Assembly: GCA_933822405.4 (NCBI GenBank)
Contig: CAKOGP040000001.1
Location: forward strand, 133,083 to 197,082
Length of the DNA: 64,000 bases
Direction: 5' to 3'
DNA from: Cylindrotheca closterium
Taxonomy: Eukaryota > Bacillariophyta > Bacillariophyceae > Bacillariales > Bacillariaceae
How positions within the stretch are numbered: the first letter of the stretch is position 1; the number at the start of each line of letters is the position of its first letter. The notes under the pieces are model-generated. The model saw only the letters and a program-made list of their open reading frames with translations, was not told where the DNA came from and did no database searches. The position numbers were made by a program, and so were the translations under genes. Below, one piece after another: positions 28,267 to 37,681 of this stretch.

Positions 28267-29511
28267 CTATACCCGCAAGGCAAGCTTGGTGGTGGGTGCT
28301 GTGAGAGTTTTGCCCAGCAATTTGGCACCCTGGTAGTTTTGTAATTTGTACAATTCCTGTTGGAGGTTGTCATGGACCGTCGACATGTCCAATCGTTCGG
28401 AAATATCCGTGCACCATGCTTGTTTCAAGAGTTGCTTAATACCCTTGGGCCATGACATTGGAATCTTGGGCCGGAGACCATGTTGCATGACTTTTCTCTT
28501 GACTTCAAACATGTTCAAATCGCAATAGGGGACTACCAAACTCAAGATTTGGTGTAGCAGAATGGCAAAACTGTAGACATCCGTCTTGAGATTGTACTTT
28601 TCGCCTAGGCCACATTCTGGACTCATGTAGCGTTTGGTGCCCGTCTTGGTCAATTTGAAGACTTGATTGGCATATTCTTCTTCAGGGATGATTCTAGAAA
28701 CATCAAAATCAAAGAGTTTGATCATTCCACCAGCATCAAAACCAATATTGTTTGGTTTAATGTCGCGGTGCACAATGGATTTTTGGTGCAAATAGGTAAT
28801 CGCTGAGGCCAATTGTTGGGCCACATTCAATCTCTCACAAAAGAACTCGCGGTTCTTTTTGGATCGTTTTCGATCAAACATGCTGACTTGGAATTTAGTC
28901 CAAGTGTCCATGCGAGTGCTTAATATTTCTTGCAGTTTGTCCAAGACAAGAAAGCAAGCATCATTTCTACCGGTAGCGTATCCAGAAGGTCCCACCTGAG
29001 AAAAGGCTTGAACCCCAATGATATGCTCATGTTGCAGAGATGCTAGGATAGAGCCTTCCCGCAAAAGTCCAACCGCACAGGCGGTGAAGAGTTTGGTTCG
29101 GTCGAGGACATGCTTTCGGAGGACCTTGACCACGCATGTGTTTGGGTCAATCTCGTTCGTGAGGCTCGTTTTGATTTCAAAGACGTTGGAAAAGGCGCCT
29201 CCCCCCAACAAATTGCCCAATTCAATCTGCGAATGATTCACGCGCGTCACAGGTTCATTCTTTTTGAGACCTTCTTTGGATTCCCTCAGCTTGCAAAAGG
29301 TTTCCGAAGCCAAGATGGTCTTCATCCTATCCTTGATGTAACAGCCAGCCTTGGCGTACTTTTCTTCGTCGCTTTGGGAGCGTTCGCTGGCACTCAACTC
29401 CTCGGAAACCTCGCTGCTGTCTCCCAGGAAACAATCGAGAGGATCATGAGAGGAATGAGCGGTGGATTCCTCCCACAGGAAGGTTCGCGTGGTGTCTTCT
29501 TTGCTCATCAT
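28267..29511 (-). CDS. Protein kinase, TKL-like, with DFD in place of DFG
   Basis: Single exon, 414 residues, start at 29509-29511 (two Met in a row). Residues 1-90 are Ser/Glu-rich and disordered. The kinase domain runs from about 95 to 390: Gly loop LLGGGAFSNV (102-110), ATP lysine VVKVLRK (K129), helix-C Glu in GLLREGS (E152), catalytic loop VHRDIKPNN (248-255), magnesium motif LFDFDVSR (268-270 DFD), activation segment TGTKRYMSPE, and DVYSFAILLHQIL. The set of catalytic Lys, Asp and Asn is complete, so activity is likely. The Gly of DFG is replaced by Asp, which is unusual. The MSPE and DVYSFAI motifs resemble tyrosine-kinase-like serine/threonine kinases. Substrate unknown. Confidence 0.85.
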   Translation of the reverse strand: MMSKEDTTRTFLWEESTAHSSHDPLDCFLGDSSEVSEELSASERSQSDEEKYAKAGCYIKDRMKTILASETFCKLRESKEGLKKNEPVTRVNHSQIELGNLLGGGAFSNVFEIKTSLTNEIDPNTCVVKVLRKHVLDRTKLFTACAVGLLREGSILASLQHEHIIGVQAFSQVGPSGYATGRNDACFLVLDKLQEILSTRMDTWTKFQVSMFDRKRSKKNREFFCERLNVAQQLASAITYLHQKSIVHRDIKPNNIGFDAGGMIKLFDFDVSRIIPEEEYANQVFKLTKTGTKRYMSPECGLGEKYNLKTDVYSFAILLHQILSLVVPYCDLNMFEVKRKVMQHGLRPKIPMSWPKGIKQLLKQAWCTDISERLDMSTVHDNLQQELYKLQNYQGAKLLGKTLTAPTTKLALRV

Positions 29512-30166
29512 TATTCTTGACTTCTTAACTTTTTATGAATTATAATGAGAAAGAGACTGATGTGTGTGTTTGGAGCTAATCGTGTTGTGTTGTGAGCCTT
29601 GAGCCTTGAAAGAGTTTGAGATTTTAGCTTTTGTCAACGAGTTCTGTTTCTCCTTGGTTTCGTATTCCACCACGATGCGAGACTGAAGATTGAAGGTTCT
29701 TTTTTTATCGATGTAATAAGTTGACGTTTCAGAATACTGTCCAAACGCTCGCGTTCTCTGATCATGGAGTATAAATAAGGGGACTTATGGAATCAAATAG
29801 CTGTGAGGTATGAGGATGGCGTATGATTAAGGGCAACTGTGAATTATAGGATTACTTAGTGTTAGTAATATGTAGTGTCAGAAACCGACGAATTTCAAAA
29901 CCCATTCATCACATAGAGAAGAGCGAATGTTTGCAACCAACGGGCCGTATCGAATAAATGATGCTTGTACTTGCAAATTTCGATGTCAACTTCGTTTCGC
30001 GAGAGCTGACATCAATCGAATCCCATTGGTCATACGGGTGATTACCACTTTCGTTAGTTGGTTTCGCATGCAATCGCATTGGTCAGGGGGTGATTGATTC
30101 ATCCATAGTTAGCGCAAAAAAGGCAGTCACAGACTACAGTATCAAAAGGTCCCATCAGCATGCGTC
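29512..30166. other. Divergent intergenic region
   Basis: 655 bp between the kinase start (minus) and the FAD oxidoreductase start (plus). No gene seen. A TATAAATA sequence at about 29771-29778 on the plus strand is nearly 400 bp from the nearest plus-strand start codon, so its role is unclear. A TTGGTCATACGGGTGATT / TTGGTCAGGGGGTGATT near-repeat lies at about 30027 and 30081. Confidence 0.45.
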
Positions 30167-32572
30167 ATGCACTCGGCATCAAGATGGTTCCTAACGCTCT
30201 TCTTTTGGTTGTTGATATCCTCCACTTGGGGATGGGTATCTTGTCGTGATGGAACAATCGAAAACGGCTTGAAGAATAATCATCGAGCTTTTGTTCTGCC
30301 GGCCAAAGCACCATCCAAAGCATCCATCAATGACAGCAATGACAGTGACGTCAGTGATGATAATGTGGAGTATGGGGGTTGCACCTCGGAAGTAGTGGGC
30401 GCCTTTGGACGAATGGGGTCCTTTTGGCTCTGTCATCCCTCTCCCACAACTTCCTATGCGGCTGCCATTCCTCGAGGCTTGTCCCCCGGATGTTTGTCTC
30501 CACCAGGATGTCCCATTCTAATCAATACACCCAGCAGTGCCTGGGAATCCATTTTTAGTCAAACCCCTGCGGCGAGAAAACAAGATTTAGTCTTTGTCGG
30601 CAATGGAATTCCATCGCCGAAATTCCAAGATTGTACCGTGGTGGTTCCACATTATTCCATTCTGCAAATTTGTCAAAAGTCTACTGCCCATAGTCCCATT
30701 GGCACTAATCCATTGTCGCCCAGTACCTTTGTGTATGGCAAACATGCTGCCTACACGGCTCGCATCTTGCAAGAACATGGAGTCCAGACGGAACTGGTGG
30801 ATTCATTTGCATCCATTCAAAGCAAAGCCGCGCTCAAATTGTTTTGGGCATCCTGCATGTGGTTGATTTGCCATTCTTCCACAATAACAAATGACAATGA
30901 TGGAGGACCAGCATACACCTTTGAAGAAGTGATACAAAATCACCAAGCCAAACTTGATCGACTCGTGGACGACTTATTAACATCTTTGAAAGAACATTTG
31001 GGGCACCCAGTATCCAGGTCGGAAGTGCAGGACTACATGAGATCGTATTCTCTATCCATTCCAAAAGCGATTCCAAGCAAGGAACTTGCTATCAAGGAAT
31101 TGGAAGATCGGAATGGTTTCTGGTTGAAGCTACGGACAGAAAATAATCCACAATTATTTCATCAAGAATTGATTGAATCTGTCCTTGGCAAAGAGAAACT
31201 GAAACAACTGCTATTGCGGTCCGGCAGCAGTTTGGGTGCAAACGAGGATGATAGTCTTGTTCCAGGAGGAGGCAAGGAAGAGGAAGAGCTCGTCGTCAAT
31301 CTAGACGAAATTGGATTGCAGCTTTCTGGTAAAGCTTCGTCAGTGGTCTCGAATAGTACTGATGATGCACCACCACCGCCACCAATCCAACGCATAGTCG
31401 TGGTGGGAGCAGGAATTCTCGGATCTTCGACTGCCTACTTTTTGAAACTGCAAAATCCAAACTTAGATATTCATGTTATCGATCTTCTCGGGGCCAAGGA
31501 TCTGGGCAAGACTACACCGGCATCTTGGGCCTGGCTGAATGCCAATGGCAAGGAACCAAAGGAGTATCAAATACTCAATCAACTTGGTCTACATGCCTGG
31601 AAGCACTGCAAGACTGTTTGTCACCTTCCTTCCTGGTCTGGAAGTCTGGTGCGATTTGCAGCACCCCCAACGTTTGTCAATGAAGGCGGATACCCTTGCG
31701 AGGGACCCATCACAATGGAGCGAGTCCTGGATCTCGAACCTTTTGCCAATTGGCAAGTGTCTAAGAACGACAGCCGTGATGACGACTCAAGTGAACAAGG
31801 CGTAACCTATTATTTTCCTGGGGAAGGCTTTGTTGATCCTGCTCAAGTGGTCAAGACCTTTCGAGATGAGGCGGCGCGTTTGGGTGTCACCTTTGATTCG
31901 AATCAAAACGTGACAGCCATCGTGAGAAACGAGGATGGATCTGTCTGTGGAGTAGAATGTACCAATTCGTCAGCATTTGAAGATGGCAGCACTGCCACCA
32001 CTTCCTTTCGACCCGCAGATTTGGTAGTCGTTGCAGCCGGTATTGGTGCAGCAGCGAAGGCCCTGGGGAACCTGCCGCTGAAATACGAGCCAGGCACCAT
32101 TGTGCACGCCAAGACGACCTCCACGGAACCCTCGCCACCCCGATTGTCACGAATATTGGTCGACACCATGAGATCCAGTCATGTATTGCAACGATCGGAT
32201 GGATCCATTGTGGCGGGAGGTGGCGCGTTGGCAGTCGGAGGTTCGACGGGAATGGTCCAATCGTCTTTGGTGAAAAATAACAAAGAATCACTCTCCATGT
32301 TTGAAGCCGCCAAGCAGCTTTCTCCCATAGTGGTTGGGAATAGTGAACCAATGCATTTTGCCGAAGCCGTTCGCCCCATGCCAAAGGATGGCCTACCTGC
32401 AGTAGGATTTCTCCAGGAGGGTATCTACACGGTAGTCACGCACTCGGGCATGACACTTGGACCACTTTTGGCTTCCATGGCAGCAGCCGAGATCACAAAG
32501 AAGGTATCTATTCATCTTTTGGAACCCTTTCGTCCTACTAGATTCTTTGTGAACGACGAAAGGTCGGAATGA
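30167..32572 (+). CDS. Two-domain protein: N-terminal unknown domain plus FAD-dependent (DAO) oxidoreductase
   Basis: Single exon, 801 residues, ATG at 30167. An N-terminal hydrophobic segment (FLTLFFWLLISSTWGWV) looks like a signal peptide, so secretion or organelle import is likely. Residues about 75-400 form a first domain with LVFVGNGIP, FVYGKHAAYTARILQEHG and KLFWASCMWLICH; the last resembles the helical part of ketopantoate-reductase-like proteins, but no Rossmann GxGxxG is visible there. A PPPPP linker follows. From about residue 409 a D-amino-acid-oxidase type FAD domain begins with RIVVVGAGILGSSTAYFL, then TTPASWAWLNANGK, DLVVVAAGIGAAA, AEAVRPMPKDGLPAVGF and YTVVTHSGMTLGP. Such enzymes oxidise amines or amino acids, releasing hydrogen peroxide. 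Substrate cannot be named. Confidence 0.75.
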   Translation: MHSASRWFLTLFFWLLISSTWGWVSCRDGTIENGLKNNHRAFVLPAKAPSKASINDSNDSDVSDDNVEYGGCTSEVVGAFGRMGSFWLCHPSPTTSYAAAIPRGLSPGCLSPPGCPILINTPSSAWESIFSQTPAARKQDLVFVGNGIPSPKFQDCTVVVPHYSILQICQKSTAHSPIGTNPLSPSTFVYGKHAAYTARILQEHGVQTELVDSFASIQSKAALKLFWASCMWLICHSSTITNDNDGGPAYTFEEVIQNHQAKLDRLVDDLLTSLKEHLGHPVSRSEVQDYMRSYSLSIPKAIPSKELAIKELEDRNGFWLKLRTENNPQLFHQELIESVLGKEKLKQLLLRSGSSLGANEDDSLVPGGGKEEEELVVNLDEIGLQLSGKASSVVSNSTDDAPPPPPIQRIVVVGAGILGSSTAYFLKLQNPNLDIHVIDLLGAKDLGKTTPASWAWLNANGKEPKEYQILNQLGLHAWKHCKTVCHLPSWSGSLVRFAAPPTFVNEGGYPCEGPITMERVLDLEPFANWQVSKNDSRDDDSSEQGVTYYFPGEGFVDPAQVVKTFRDEAARLGVTFDSNQNVTAIVRNEDGSVCGVECTNSSAFEDGSTATTSFRPADLVVVAAGIGAAAKALGNLPLKYEPGTIVHAKTTSTEPSPPRLSRILVDTMRSSHVLQRSDGSIVAGGGALAVGGSTGMVQSSLVKNNKESLSMFEAAKQLSPIVVGNSEPMHFAEAVRPMPKDGLPAVGFLQEGIYTVVTHSGMTLGPLLASMAAAEITKKVSIHLLEPFRPTRFFVNDERSE

Positions 32573-32817
32573 ATACAAGGAGCTACGTTAATTAATAGGA
32601 CTAATAGATATAAAAGTGAAGGAATAAATAGATACGAGATACAAAAGAGTTCCATACTGTATGAGGGAGAGAGAGAGAGAGTAGAAATGTTGATGATTCG
32701 ATTAGTTCGAGTGCTGGTTTCTCTGCCCTTCCAAAAGCTTCCTTTGATTCCTTCGATCAAACAAGAACAATTTTTTTTGCATCATCCCGCCTAACAAAAC
32801 CAACGTTGAATTCAACC
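32573..32817. other. Intergenic region
   Basis: 245 bp between two plus-strand genes; contains a short (GA)n tract at about 32666-32681 and the RPN6 promoter. Nothing else seen. Confidence 0.4.
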
Positions 32818-34221
32818 ATGGTGGACGCAATGGAAATAGAAGAATCGTCGCATGCTGCTGAAGAGGAAGATAAACACGATGCTGATGTAATTGAAGACGA
32901 TGAAGATGAAGATGTCGAGGACTTGCTCGAGTGGATGGAAAGCGCCAAGGCTGGAAACACTGTGAAATTGCTTCAAGATGTCATGGAATCCCCAAAGACT
33001 GGACCAAAGGCTACCCAAATCAAAGAGAAGGCTGTCTATGAATTGACACGTGCCTATTGCGCTCAAAAGCAGTACTCCGCAATTGTTGGATTCCTCGAGA
33101 GTTCTACCTTTTTCCGAAAGGTAACCAAAGCCAAGTGTGCCAAGGTGGTTCGTCAAGTTTTAGATATCGTCGTCGGCTTGGCGCCTCTTGCTTATGATAT
33201 GCAAAGAGAAATCTGCGAAAAGATTATTGCATGGTGCCAGCGAGAAAAGCGAACCTTCCTCCGACAAAGAGTGGAAGCCAAGTTGGCTGCTATTCTGTTC
33301 CACGAAAACAAGTATGGTGATGCTTTGGAACTCATTGATCGATTGCTATCCGAACTCAAAAAGATTGACGACAAGCAACTTCTTGTCGAAACTCATCTTA
33401 TGGAATCCAAGATTCATTTTGGTTTGAGAAATGTACCAAAGGCCAAGGCTGCATTGACTGCTTCCAGAACCTGTGCGAATGCCATCTATGTCGCACCCAG
33501 TCTGCAAGCCTCGATTGATTCTATGAGTGGAACCATCCATACTGAGGAAAGTGACTACAACACAGCACACTCTTATTTCTTGGAGGCTTATGAACAGCTC
33601 GACCAAATGAACGAAAGGGCCCAAGCGGTTCCTTGCTTGAAATACATGATGTTGTGCCGAATTCTAGACTCGCTTGTCAAGGCATTGAAGTTGAGTGCCA
33701 AGGGAGCCATTGGGGCTGGTAAAAACGCGACTCTAGATGCTTCTACATTGCTCACTTCCAAGCAGGCTGTCAAGTACGCTGGGAGGGATTTGGAAGCCAT
33801 GACTGCTGTTGCCAAGGCTGCCACCACCAGATCATTGAATGAATTCGAAAAAGTCTTGAAAGCTTACCCCGAAGAACTCCAGAAGGATCTTCTTATCAAG
33901 CACCACTTGCACATTCTTCAAGAGCAAATGCTTGAGAGCAATCTTATCCGAATTATTGAACCATATTCGTGTGTGGAACTTCAACATATTGCCGATCTGA
34001 TGGAATTGGATCTTCTCGTTGTGGAAAAGAAGCTTAGCCAAATGATTCTAGATGGCAAGTTCCAAGGTATCTTGGATCAAGGAAAGGGTCAATTGGTTGT
34101 ATACGAAGAAGGAGAAAAGGATGGGGCTATGGACAAGGGACTAGAGGTATTGGAGAACATGGACGAAGTCGTCACTACTCTTTTTGAAAGAAGTAAAGCA
34201 TTGAGAACGCTCATGTTGTAA
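32818..34221 (+). CDS. RPN6: 26S proteasome lid subunit RPN6 (PSMD11)
   Basis: Single exon; first ATG at 32818 (the frame is open from a TTG at 32806), 467 residues. After an acidic N-terminus, the helical-repeat body has the signature RPN6 blocks: FLRQRVEAKLAAILFHENKY, DDKQLLVETHLMESKIHFGL, RNVPKAKAALTASRTCANAI and DYNTAHSYFLEAYEQLDQ. The C-terminal PCI domain (about residues 330-430) includes IIEPYSCVELQHIADLMEL and LSQMILDGKFQGILDQGKG, and the last helix ends TTLFERSKALRTLML. RPN6 clamps the lid to the core particle and ATPase ring. Length (human about 422) fits with an N-terminal acidic addition. High confidence. Confidence 0.95.
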   Translation: MVDAMEIEESSHAAEEEDKHDADVIEDDEDEDVEDLLEWMESAKAGNTVKLLQDVMESPKTGPKATQIKEKAVYELTRAYCAQKQYSAIVGFLESSTFFRKVTKAKCAKVVRQVLDIVVGLAPLAYDMQREICEKIIAWCQREKRTFLRQRVEAKLAAILFHENKYGDALELIDRLLSELKKIDDKQLLVETHLMESKIHFGLRNVPKAKAALTASRTCANAIYVAPSLQASIDSMSGTIHTEESDYNTAHSYFLEAYEQLDQMNERAQAVPCLKYMMLCRILDSLVKALKLSAKGAIGAGKNATLDASTLLTSKQAVKYAGRDLEAMTAVAKAATTRSLNEFEKVLKAYPEELQKDLLIKHHLHILQEQMLESNLIRIIEPYSCVELQHIADLMELDLLVVEKKLSQMILDGKFQGILDQGKGQLVVYEEGEKDGAMDKGLEVLENMDEVVTTLFERSKALRTLML

Positions 34222-34580
34222 ACTACACAATATTACCACGCAATACTGTAGAACCTCCTTACTTTTATATCTATTTGATTAGACTTGTCGGAGCTACTGT
34301 AAGATGATAGCGGCTGATTTTTCGAGACGATTTCTAATGGGCCAGATACTATTTCTAACTGAAATTCTCCCTTTTTGTTGGGAATTAATCATACACCAGT
34401 AGTCACATGAAAACATGGAAATCCTCGAATAGGCATCCAAAGCAATCGTTTGTTTTTTCTATTATTCTTTTGGAAGATACCAAAGTGAGAAAGATGAAAG
34501 ATGAAAGCTGCTTTCAAATAGATACCCTGTGGTTGCCTATATGAAATGCATACTTTTAGACTGAGAGTCTCCCCTTCCTC
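34222..34580. other. Convergent intergenic region
   Basis: 359 bp between the stop codons of RPN6 (plus) and the enoyl-CoA isomerase gene (minus). A GAAAGATGAAAGATGAAAG tandem run lies at about 34491-34507. No gene seen. Confidence 0.45.
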
Positions 34581-35427
34581 TCACAGACGACTATGCGAGG
34601 GACTGGCAGCTGTCCCCATGGTCAATGCCCTGTAAGCATCCGTGTATAGCTCAATTTTTATTTGAGAAAAGGTACCAGGATTGAAATTTGCGAGCCTCAA
34701 ATTCTCTGCAAGACCACCCTTGGCCATGATTTCGGCACTCATTTGCAGCTCTTCCAGTGGACATTCTTCATCGACAAGACCAGCGGCAATGGCATCGGTA
34801 CTTCCATAACGCTTTGCAGTAAGTACGCCCTCGCGTAGTGTCGTTATTGTGCATTTTGCTTTGGCAAGCTCTGAGAATCCCTACTTGCATGAACGGAATT
34901 GAATGGAATCGAGGTTAGAGATAGTGGTATCGTATCCGTCATCAAAACAGGGAAACACAATATACAGCTCCCTCTTCGTACCGTACCTTTGCCAGTCGCA
35001 TCCCCAGGTTGACTTCTGGAAAGTTGACAAATCCTCTCTTGGTTCTCATGATCCGGTAATCGCAGGCCAACGCCATAAACAAACCAGCTCCAAATGCGTG
35101 TCCATTGATTGCCGCCACTGTTCGACAGTCCATGATCAGTATGCGACCCAATAGTTTCCAAACTCCTTCAATCATGGACGGCGTTTTCTCTGGAAATTTT
35201 CCCATCCAGTTGATATCGAGTCCATTGGAAAAGAATTTTCCTTCGCCTGTAATGATCAGTGCCTTGGGATGATCTGCTTCTTCGACCACTTTCAGAGCTT
35301 GGCCAACATCTTTCACAAGAGAAGGGTTGAATCGATTTTCTTTACGATCCATGTAAATAGTGAAGACACCACTAAGGGTTTCTCTTTCGAGGTGAATGCC
35401 GTCTTTGCTGAAACTATCTGTGCTCAT
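34581..35427 (-). CDS. Peroxisomal enoyl-CoA hydratase/isomerase, ECI1-like
   Basis: Exon 1 is 34987-35427 and exon 2 34581-34880; intron 34881-34986 (donor GTACGG, acceptor GTAG). Splicing joins MRLAK to GFSELAKAK and gives 246 residues. Crotonase-fold motifs: first oxyanion-hole block GKFFSNGLDINWM, second GHAFGAGLFMALACDYRIM, and NFPEVNLGM. The arrangement matches plant peroxisomal delta3,delta2-enoyl-CoA isomerases, which shift double bonds so that unsaturated fatty acids can enter beta-oxidation. The C-terminus ends SHSRL; SRL is a standard peroxisomal targeting signal type 1. The PTS1 appears only after splicing, which supports the exon model. Hydratase rather than isomerase activity cannot be excluded. 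Confidence 0.85.
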
Positions 35428-35993
35428 GGTTATAGATGGAGTGGCAAGGTCGGATTTGGATTGACAGCTCGTTACAGCAGGACTGTGGAGAATGGAGAAC
35501 GGTTGTCAAAGAGCAGTCGATCCAGTCGATCCTTTCATGGTTCATAATGGGCTGGGCTGGCGCCTGCTGTTACAGCAGTTCACTGATAATAAAAGTGGAA
35601 AAATGAGTAAATTTTGCCGAAATGATGAGGAAGCTGAAGATCCTCAAAAATCAGCAATACGACCAGAATGTCCTTCCATTACTCTAGGCTTAACGTCCAC
35701 ACTTTGACGAATTATCTCTGTTAAATAAGTGTCAGCTTGAGATTTAAGATTAAGCCAAAATTTCACCCTGGACATTAAATGTCTTATTCAGGTTCTTAGA
35801 AGAACTCGAAAACCGGACGCTCTGTATTACTTATAGAAAACCAACAAGTTCAAATATGAATCCTCGTGGCGAAGTAAAATTGTCTGCAATCACAACGGCA
35901 GTTTGACCTATTCAATTCATCATTCACCCCGCCAACTACCGTTTTCTTATCCTACAGCATAATTGATTGAAAGACAAAGACACCACAGTAACC
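35428..35993. other. Divergent intergenic region
   Basis: 566 bp between the ECI1-like start and the next plus-strand gene. It must hold both promoters. A CAGCAGTTCACTGATAAT segment and A/T-rich sequence are present; no gene is seen. Confidence 0.45.
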
Positions 35994-37397
35994 ATGGTTG
36001 CGGAGTCCGACGAAGCCTCTGATATTAACAGTCACGACGACGGGCACGATATTACTTTGCAGTTGTCTCCTGAGGACATGCTTTCACCACTTTCACAACA
36101 TACTGGAACTGGGAACCAGAAGCAGGCTCTCATGAAGATGATTGCTCAAGAGATGGTTCAAGCGTTTGTGGACCCCAATCAAGAAGGAGAAAACGATGAA
36201 GCACTACAAAGAAAATTCGATAATACCATCAAGCAACAGAGAAATTTGAGAAAGGCGAAACGTGAGGAAAAACCAAACAGTCAACACAGTGAATCTCGAC
36301 CAGGAATTCCTTCTGGAAGTGGGTACGACCTGGCCCTGGAGGACGTCGACTTTGCGAACGAGACTACCGAAAATCGACGAAATAGGCTAAAGGCGCAGCG
36401 CTGGGCAAGCCTTGAAGGCTCAGAATGTCTTCCCGAGCCAGAGCTGAGAAAGGTAACGGACTCTCCAGTCAAACCGATGCGAGAAAAGAGTACCTCGCGA
36501 CGAGGTAGCGACTTTGCCGATTCCGTAAGGGCAGATTCAACAAATACAACAAGCGTCGTCGAGGATGAACTATCAATTGAAGAAATTCGTAGATTTGTGC
36601 TTGAGAACATCCCTCGTACAGTGCGAGACCAAATCCCTGAAGAAGCTTGGGGCAAAATTTTTGGTGGAGTTTCCTCCAGATCGAGTGGAGTATCAAGACG
36701 AAGTCTAGAACAAGCATCAGCTTCGGCTTCCGAGAGCGAGAAAAATCAACAGGATTCCCTCGAACTGGAAATTGGTCCCCAGGACGACATTTCCATGATT
36801 TCCGGTTTGACCTCAGCTTTCCCGGATGGCAAGAGTCTCGAGTCCAAGATGATGTCCTTATGTTCACTGGACATGGATCGTGAGGATAAGATAGAAGAAA
36901 CCTCAGAATCATTCACGGTCGAGGAGCCGGAGGACAGTTCTAATCACTCCTTGGAGCGCAGCTCTAGGATCAATATTGCGGAGTCGAAAGAGAGGACGAG
37001 CAAGGGAGTCGCCTTTGGCACTGTTGAGGTGCGGTACTACGAACGCACCGGTGCAGACAATCCCGCTGTCACCAGTGGGGCGGCCGTGGGAATTGGTTGG
37101 AAATACAAGCGTGGGGCACGCCGAACGCTGGATCAGTGGGAATCCCAAAGGGGGACGCCATTGAAATCATTTGAATTGGTCATGGACCGTGCCGAACGGG
37201 AACATATCTTGAAGAAGGCGGGTTACACCCAAAAAGAGATTGCCCAAGTTGTCCGAACTTGTCTCAAGGGAAGGAACCAGAGGCAACAGACTGTTAGTAA
37301 CTTGCAGCATGCCGGAATGGAAGAAGCTGTGGAAGCTGCACAATCGAGAATAGCAAAGATTATGCGATTTGGGAAGAAAAAGTCACTGATTAAATGA
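35994..37397 (+). CDS. Unknown protein with the diatom-type VEVRYYERTGADNP motif
   Basis: Single exon. First ATG 35994 (frame open from a TTG at 35967); 467 residues. Most of it is Ser/Glu/Asp/Arg-rich and disordered with many potential phosphosites. Near residues 335-365 is a compact folded-looking motif, VAFGTVEVRYYERTGADNP, then SGAAVGIGWKY. From memory of diatom proteomes, versions with a GDNP core followed by VSxGPPLxLxW occur in many otherwise unrelated proteins; this copy is slightly degenerate. The C-terminus has a helical basic segment (EREHILKKAGYTQKEIAQVV) that could bind nucleic acid or membranes. I do not recognise a function. Confidence 0.65.
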   Translation: MVAESDEASDINSHDDGHDITLQLSPEDMLSPLSQHTGTGNQKQALMKMIAQEMVQAFVDPNQEGENDEALQRKFDNTIKQQRNLRKAKREEKPNSQHSESRPGIPSGSGYDLALEDVDFANETTENRRNRLKAQRWASLEGSECLPEPELRKVTDSPVKPMREKSTSRRGSDFADSVRADSTNTTSVVEDELSIEEIRRFVLENIPRTVRDQIPEEAWGKIFGGVSSRSSGVSRRSLEQASASASESEKNQQDSLELEIGPQDDISMISGLTSAFPDGKSLESKMMSLCSLDMDREDKIEETSESFTVEEPEDSSNHSLERSSRINIAESKERTSKGVAFGTVEVRYYERTGADNPAVTSGAAVGIGWKYKRGARRTLDQWESQRGTPLKSFELVMDRAEREHILKKAGYTQKEIAQVVRTCLKGRNQRQQTVSNLQHAGMEEAVEAAQSRIAKIMRFGKKKSLIK

Positions 37398-37681
37398 AAG
37401 AGTGCACATGGGGTAGTCGTTGTTTTATTTTAAATTACATTTTAAATTGCAGAACAAGACTTCAGTACTACTATAGGCTATAGGGAGGTAGGATGATAGA
37501 ATTGAGATGAAAACAGAAAATATTGGAACACGAAGGCTGCACTGCGTCGAAGGGAATGGGAATATATGGAATGAAACAACAAAGACGCACTACAATAGAA
37601 ATTGAAACAGAGGAAACGTGAGTTACATGGTCACTTTTTGTCTATTGCTTTTAACATTGAATTCTATCCACAAGGCAACTA
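37398..37681. other. Convergent intergenic region
   Basis: 284 bp between converging genes; A/T-rich 3' untranslated sequence only. Confidence 0.45.
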
